From: Magnolia sinica
Taxonomy: Eukaryota; Streptophyta; Magnoliopsida; Magnoliales; Magnoliaceae
Assembly: GCF_029962835.1 (NCBI RefSeq)
Contig: NC_080588.1
Coordinates: 65,000,001 to 65,064,000, forward strand
Length of the DNA stretch: 64,000 nucleotides
Direction: 5' to 3'
The notes beneath the pieces were generated by a model. It saw nothing but the letters and a program-made list of their open reading frames with translations, did no database searches and was not told the DNA's origin. The position numbers and the translations under genes were made by a program. How positions within the stretch are numbered: position 1 is the first letter of the stretch; each line of letters begins with the position of its first letter. Of the stretch, positions 57,931-64,000 are shown piece after piece.

Positions 57931-58090
57931 GACGACGCTCCTCCGATAACGACGACGCTCCTCCGATGACTACGATGCTCCTCTGATAACGATGCTGGAG
58001 ACTTTGCAGGGTCGAGATCAAAGCAATCGACAATCGGCGAGATGAATCACGAGGAAGAGAATGCTTGGAATTTGGTAGAACCAAGATGAA
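57907..58090 (+). repeat. Direct repeat and short tandem repeat at the LINE C 5' side
   Basis: TTGGAATTTGGTAGAACCAA occurs at 57910 and again at 58065. Between them GACGACGCTCCTCCGATAAC recurs about three times with changes (57932-57995). The second long copy lies just before LINE C sequence starts. Confidence 0.7.
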
Positions 58091-58104
58091 GGAACCGAAA
58101 AATA

Positions 58105-59544
58105 GTGGCCCTTGGCCGCGGAAAATACTATCCCACACTCTATGTCAAAGGCTACCCGCATGGTTGGGCTCCTCTCAACCTGGAAAAGGTTTTCGGGCGA
58201 GCAAGAGCGGTGATGGATGTGGTCATGCCTCGAGACAAAGATAGCGGTGCCTATCGCAGTTTTGCCCTCGTCCGCATGAGCAGCGAGGCCGAACTGGCCA
58301 GGGCAGTGGCCATGTTACATGGTGACAGCTACGACGGAAAAAAGATGTTAGTCCAGAGAGCCTGATTTGGCCCTAAAACCCTACCCTCCGCCCCTAACCG
58401 GATGAGGGTCCCTCCTCGACCGTCCAAACCCCTTGAAATCCTCCCCTCTTGCTCCGACATGACTTTCAAACCTCTTGCGCGCCCGGAGGACGTCTCCTTT
58501 AGAGATGCTCTTCTACAAGGTCCTCCCAGAACCCCCCCTGTTATGCACCTGCCGGCAGTGGCTCCGGTGGTGCAAACGGTTTCTACAGGCATCGACAACT
58601 CACAAGAACAGGCGGACCCTTCCATCTCTGTGGACCCGGCGATCTTCGACAAAAACTAAGAGGATCTACAAAAAACAGTGGTGATCATCACGTCAGATAA
58701 AGCAACTATCCCAGCAGTCAGGGAATGGATTAGAGACTGCACCGGATTTCAGTATGGAAACTCCGACATTAAACCCCTGGGATACAATACTCTTTGGGTT
58801 CGTGTGTGTCCAGGCCTTAACCCAGATATGCTAAAAATGGCGGGCCACCTACATGCATCTGGACCGGTCATCAAAATCATGGCCTGGGAAGAATTCTCTC
58901 TGTTTGGAAAAGAAAATATCTTGGTCAATATTTGGGACGTCCCAATGGAGTGTTGGTTTGACGAATTTATCATCCAAGCAGCATCTAGCCTCGGATTTAT
59001 CCTTGAAATTGATCCAAAGACGAAGATGGGAGCGGAACTTGGTGTCATTAGAGCTCGGGTCAGAAGATCGAACGGTTCTCCTCTTCCGGCTCATATACAG
59101 GTGAAGGTAAACAACCGGACTATCCTTCTCCCGATGATGAAGGAACAACCTGATTCCTTCCAACCTCGATGGGGAGACGTGTGGAACACTAGGGAAGACG
59201 GAATCCAGAAATCACAGCAATCGCAGACGCACGAGAGTTCGAGAGAAGATGGAGCACATAACCAGTCCTCCCGCGGACTACGGAATCATCAGGACGTCCC
59301 TTCTCCTACTGCCATCTCAAATCATGTCAGAGGTCGGCTCGCTCAGGCGATACGTGGTAGCACCCCAGCAATGCTTGAAAATCGCATGCCAGGTGATATC
59401 TCTGAATTCGGCGGGGCGATATCGAAATCGATGGAGATCGATCCACGTGTCTTGGAGATCGCCTCCCCTGACCGAAAGGACGATCTTTCCCCTCATCGCT
59501 CGACGCTCATGTTGACACGTCACCCCATCCCCCCTGCAGCTTAA
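58105..59544 (+). pseudogene. LINE C ORF1: RRM and DUF4283-like protein
   Basis: One reading frame spans the region with two in-frame stops, TGA at 58363-58365 (after KKMLVQRA, where element B has Arg) and TAA at 58657-58659. The RRM is at 58132-58362 (TLYVKGYPHGWAPLNLEKVF ... GAYRSFALVRMS). The DUF4283-like part follows 58678 (LWVRVCPGLNPDML, IWDVPMECWFDEFI, LEIDPKTKMGAELGVIRARV). The tail is Ser/Pro/Arg-rich and ends at TAA 59542-59544. By family it is an RNA-binding ORF1p. It cannot be made as one protein. Confidence 0.85.
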
Positions 59545-60441
59545 TCAATGCGACTCTATCGATCGCGACCTCCCCACCGCAGAATTTCGACACGGGTCAC
59601 TTGACATCTCTGTTGACCGGAACCGATCCCTCCACATGGACATTCTCCCTCGCTCCCGGAAACTGACGTCTTTGGTCGACTTAAGCTCGATTAATTCGGG
59701 TCTGCTCTCTACCCGAATCCGATTACCTACCCCTAAATGGGCCTCCCTCAATATATCCGAACCCGTTCCCTGCAACCCCAACCCCAACATCCTTCCTCTA
59801 AACAATACCCCTCCCGAGTATCATTCAACTCCCACCCGATCCCAACACATGCCCTCCCTCTCTTATTCCATTAAACCTTCTCACTTAGCCCTTGCGGAAG
59901 GCATCCTCAGAGATAATTTGATAGACCATCAGTCTTCGGATTCTCACCCTGTCTCCCCCGTCCCCTCATCCCCTCTTCTTTCTAAGTCCTAGAGCAGAGA
60001 CCGGGCAGACCTAGGACCCCTCACTCTGTTCCAAGAGGAGACCACCAGCGACATTATCATGGCAGAACCACTGCAGATGTGCGCAGATTTCCCTCATGCT
60101 GGCCAGGTCCACCTTTTGGAGGGACCTTCGGGATACAAAAACAGAGACAAAATCTTCGAACAAATTCGAAACAAAAGATGGATTAAAGATGTTATGGGCT
60201 GCGTGGGCCGTTCGCTGGGTCTCTCGTTTGGAAACAGAACAGAAGACTATACCGACCTCTTCCAACTCCTCGAGAACAGAGGTAGACCCCTCCCGCCATC
60301 AAAGACGCCGGTCAAACATCCTCCATGTTCCGCAAGCAACAGGGCGCTACATACACCTCACCCTCCTCCTCTTTCTACCTCCACATCCTCCATGTCCAAT
60401 AGACGTGGTCGAAGGGGATACCGGGGCAGCTCAGTTTCTCA
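59545..60441 (+). other. LINE C inter-ORF region
   Basis: Cytosine-rich, proline/serine-coding DNA with frame breaks, including two open pieces at 59636-59992 and 60059-60445. No zinc knuckle or other domain is recognised. By position it is the end of ORF1 and the spacer before ORF2. Confidence 0.5.
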
Positions 60442-63400
60442 ATGATCATCCTCTCATGGAACGTCAGGGGCCTGGGCTCCAAACAAAAAAGGAGCCTGAT
60501 CAAACGATCTATCAGGAGAAAATCCCCGAATGTCATCTGCCTGCAGGAGACTAAAATCCCCTCCTCTGCTAATCTTCTGGCCTCGATTTGGGGGGTTTCA
60601 AACGGGCAATTTGTGACCCTAGACGCAGATGGCTCGTCTGGAGGCATCCTTATTGCCTGGAAATCCTCCAGGTGGGATTTACAATCCTCACTGATGGGGT
60701 CTTTTTCGAAAGCGATCATCCTCAAAGATAAGTACTCTAACTTATCCTTCCTCATCATCTCCGTTTATGGTCCTAATGATGACTCCTTAAGGCAAAATTT
60801 CTGGAATGAGCTAACTGCCATCAGACAGTCTTTTTCAGGTCCTTGTTGCTTCGTAGGTGACTTCAATATCATCAGGTTTGCGGAGGAACATTCCTGTAGT
60901 AGGAGATCTAGCAATGCTATGCAAACTTTCTCAAACTGGATTCAGGATCAGGAGCTCGTGGATCTCCCGCTCGCAAGTGCCAGATATACTTGGTCCAATG
61001 GTCGAAAATCCCAAATTCAATCTCGTTTAGACAGATTTCTCCTATCCCCGGATTGGATCCAAAGTTTTCCCGCTGTCAACCAGATTGCTCTTCCAAGGAC
61101 GACGTCGGACCACTGCCCCATCCTTCTCTCGGAGTCTGAAGTAAATTGGGGCCCCAAACCTTTTAAATTCAATTCCGCCTGGCTCCGCATTGAAGGTTTC
61201 AAGGAGAAAATTATCGAGTGGTGGACCTCTTTCCAAGTCAACGATTTTGCCAGTCACAAGCTGATTTGTAAACTCAGGTATATCAAGGAGAAGCTAAAAG
61301 AATGGAAGGAATCTTAATTTCGATAGAGAGAGGCTGAGACGGAAGCTCTTATTGCTGAACTTCAACGCCTTGACTCTACGGTTGAAGGCTCTGATATTTC
61401 GGAAGACTTTCTTTCCAGACGAATCCAGATTATCCAATCCCTGACGACCAGAACTCTTGAAGATGAACATACTTGGAGGATGAAATCTAGGTCCAGATGG
61501 ATATCGGAAGGAGAACAAAATACTCGATACTTCCACGCCATAGCTAACATGAAGACAAGAGCGAATGCCATCCTCACCATCTCCAAAGACGGCGACCAAA
61601 CTGACGACCTGGACGAGATCTCTCAACTTGCTATCGATCACTTCACCTCTGTTCTCACCTCCGAGGGCTGGAATAGATTTCGCTTGGATGGCATCCCCTT
61701 CTCCTCTCTTCTTCAATCGGATGCGGACTTTCTGGAGATCTTCTCAGATCAGGTAGCCAAATCGGCCATGGATGCCATGGAAGGTGATAAATTGCCAGGG
61801 CCTGATGGATTTCCCATCAGTTTCTTTCAATATTTTTGGTAAACGGTTCGTCCAGATATCATGAACTTCCTCAATGAATTTCATTCCAGAGGCAAAATCT
61901 CTAAAGGTATAGGAGCTTCCTTCATCGCCCTCATTCCAAAAGTGGTTGGCGCAAGCTCTTTCCTTGAATTCAGACCCATTAGTCTGATCGGAGGCCCGTA
62001 TAAAATCCTGGCTAAAATCCTGGCCATCAGATTATCGTCAGTAATGGGGAACCTGATTTCAAATTATCAACATGCTTTTCTAAGGGGTAGACAGATAACC
62101 GATGGTGCATTAATCGCTAATGAAGTGCTTCACACCTACCACTCGACGGGAACGAAATCCATATTCTGCAAACTTGACATTGAGAAAACTTATGATCATG
62201 TTGACTAGGGGTTTCTTCAATATATGCTGATCCGCATGGGGTTTGGAGTCAAATGGAGGGGTGGGATTCAATCCTGCATCGAGTCGGCCCAGTTCTCAAT
62301 CCTCCTCAATGGTGTCCCAAAAGGTTTCTTCCCTAGCTCTAGGGGCATTCGGCAAGGGGATCCTCTTTCCCCTCTCCTCTTTCTTTTCATCGACGAGGCC
62401 CTATCTCAGATGATTCTCAAGGGCCAAAGCGTGGGCCATTTCAAAGGGATCTCTATGCCAGAGGTCCATATGCCCATCTCCCACATCCAATTTGCAAACG
62501 ACACCCTTATCATGCTTGAAGCAGAGGCGGAAGCCGTTCTCAACCTTCACACTACACTCCGATGCTTTGAAGCTGTCTCTGGTCAGCGAATAAATATGGA
62601 CAAATCGAAAATCTTTGGGGCCAATATTCCGAAGCAGGACTTGTCTGTTTTTGCTAATTCGTTGGGGTGTACTTATGCTCAATTCCCTACCTCATTCGTT
62701 GGGCTTCCCCTAGCTATCTCCCCCCCCCCCCCCGTTGTCGATGTGGGACAAGGTTGTGGACAAAATCCACAAGTCGCTGGCCACGTGGAAATGCAAATAT
62801 CTATCCATTGGGGGAAGACTCACCCTTATAAAAGCTGCCTTATCTAACATTCCTATATATTTCATGTCCCTCCTGTCGTGGCCCCCTGCTGTTCTGCGTT
62901 GGATCGATAAGTTGAGAAGGGACTTCCTATGGTGTGGGAAGAAAAATCAAAAGAAATTTCATCTCCTAGACTAGAAGGAGGTCTGTAGCCACTTTCAGGA
63001 AGGTGGAGCGAGCGTCAAAAACCTTAAAATCATGAACAGAGCCCTACTGGGTAAGTGGTCATGGAGGCTAGGATCGGAACAGGATGCGCTATGGTGGTCT
63101 ATAATAAAAGGAAAATATGGATCTTCGCCCAGGGGGATGGTGGACAAAGGACTCTTCGGCTTATAGAGCGTCTCATATCTGGAAAGGTATCCTTCGCTCT
63201 AAAAACAGTGGTTGAAAACACGGGCTTCGAACTGGGGAATGGTGTCGCAATTCGTTTCTGGGAAGACCAATGGTTGGGGGAATCGACGCTCAAGGACCGA
63301 TTTCCGTCCATTTACCGCCTCGCCGTCAACAAGAACACCCTGGTCGTCTACTTCTCCTCCACCGACTCAGGCATTGTCTGGAACATACTTGTTCGCAGGA

Positions 63401-64000
63401 ACCTTAATGAATGGGAAATAAATGACTACACCAATCTCCTCCACTGTTTGGCCTTAGCTTCTCCGAACCTGGCGATTCCTGATAAGATCTTCTGGACGAA
63501 AGAAAAATTGGGCCGTTTCTCTGTGAAGTCTCTATACTCGCTTCTAATTCCCAACTCTCCCCTGCGGTCTCGTGCATCCCCTTTTCTCTGGAAATACCCT
63601 ATACCCCCCAAGTTCATCTGTTTTGCTTGGCTCATGGCTAAGAATAGGATCCTAACGATCGACAACCTGCAGAAAAAAGGAATGCAACTCCCCAACATTT
63701 GCCTATGCTGTATGGGAAATGAGGAGTCTGTCGACCACTTGCTGGTTCACTGCCCATTCATATCCCTCATTCGGGATGATTTTCTTTCGAGATTCAATGT
63801 GTCTGGATGCATGCCTCAATCTACTTCTCACTTACTGGATTACTAGAATGGATTTAAATTGGGCAAAAGAAAAACTACGGTTTGGAAAATAACTATCGTC
63901 GCTATCTGGTGGGCGATGTGGAAGGAACGAAACAAGAGATGCTTCAACAACTCTCAATCAGCGGCTTCAGTTGTAGGATCCTGGGTGAAGAACCTCACCA
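60442..64000 (+). pseudogene. LINE C ORF2: endonuclease, reverse transcriptase, zf-RVT (partial)
   Basis: The first 291 codons are open and hold a complete AP-endonuclease: SWNVRGLG (5-12), QETK (35-38), SVYGPN (107-112), GDFNIIR (139-145) and SDH (222-224). Stops follow at 61315, 61324, 61840, 62206 and 62972. Reverse transcriptase has FRPISLIGGPYKILAKILA and SRGIRQGDPLSP. The catalytic box reads QFANDTLIML (62488-62517), with FAND instead of YADD, losing one catalytic aspartate. A C-run at 62720-62733 shifts the frame, and further shifts lie near 63120-63190. The zf-RVT part (CLCCMGNEESVDHLLVHC) lies at 63696-63750. It is cut by the window edge and dead. Confidence 0.9.

Larger units (their letters stand above)
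58091..64000 (+). mobile_element. L1-type LINE (element C), continues beyond the window
   Basis: The element is oriented opposite to LINE B and has the same architecture: ORF1 with RRM and DUF4283-like parts (58105-59544), a spacer of about 0.9 kb, and ORF2 from 60442 to past the window end. The 5' boundary near 58091 is approximate; the 3' end is outside. Protein similarity to element B is clear throughout but moderate, so they are related families or old copies rather than recent sisters. Confidence 0.9.

Noticed and set aside
1-64000. tRNA or rRNA genes
   Set aside because: Only SINE heads with pol III boxes were found; none folds into an evident complete tRNA by eye and no rRNA text was seen.

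Overview
This is a stretch of nuclear DNA from a flowering plant, very probably an early-diverging, magnoliid-type lineage. The evidence is GT-AG splicing, long AT-rich spacers with GA, TA and CA microsatellites, and a large load of plant retrotransposons. The spacers are also saturated with GTGGGCCCCACC-type inverted repeats, which I associate with magnoliid genomes (an inference, not a measurement). No bacterial genes, operons or CRISPR arrays are present.

Only one host protein gene can be called with confidence: a two-exon MATE/DTX transporter (24566-26320, + strand, 533 residues after splicing) with a TATA box about 120 bp upstream of its start codon. It resembles the DTX48/DTX49 branch (BCD1-like) of plant multidrug and toxin efflux carriers.

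The left 24 kb is intergenic. It holds a probable Ty3-type LTR (0.8-1.9 kb), tRNA-derived SINEs, Ty1/copia remnants (5.9-6.6 and 11.8-12.6 kb), a very decayed LINE (8.4-9.6 kb), three degenerate minisatellites (9.6, 11.2 and 22.2 kb), small hAT-like and other inverted-repeat elements, and a cluster of about 0.5 kb long-TIR elements at 18.9-20.9 kb. From 26 to 46 kb there are more inverted-repeat elements, a 2.25 kb decayed hAT transposon (28.9-31.2 kb) inside one copy of a tandem duplication, a 427-bp-period tandem array (40-41.7 kb) and a 60-70 bp minisatellite (45.4-45.8 kb).

The right 18 kb is a retrotransposon nest. It contains a 5'-truncated L1-type LINE tail (46.5-47.3 kb, minus), a 5' fragment of a Ty3/gypsy element with one LTR (48.1-50.6 kb, minus), an almost full-length L1-type LINE with an exact 13-bp target-site duplication (50.8-57.2 kb, minus), and a second related LINE in the opposite direction that runs off the window end (58.1-64.0 kb, plus). 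All of these have broken reading frames.

I found no convincing new biochemical system. The most interesting signals are structural: a multi-copy palindromic (foldback) repeat family with a conserved loop, a near-mirror pair of long-TIR elements, an hAT insertion whose pre-insertion site survives in a neighbouring duplicate, and matching defects in the two divergent LINEs.
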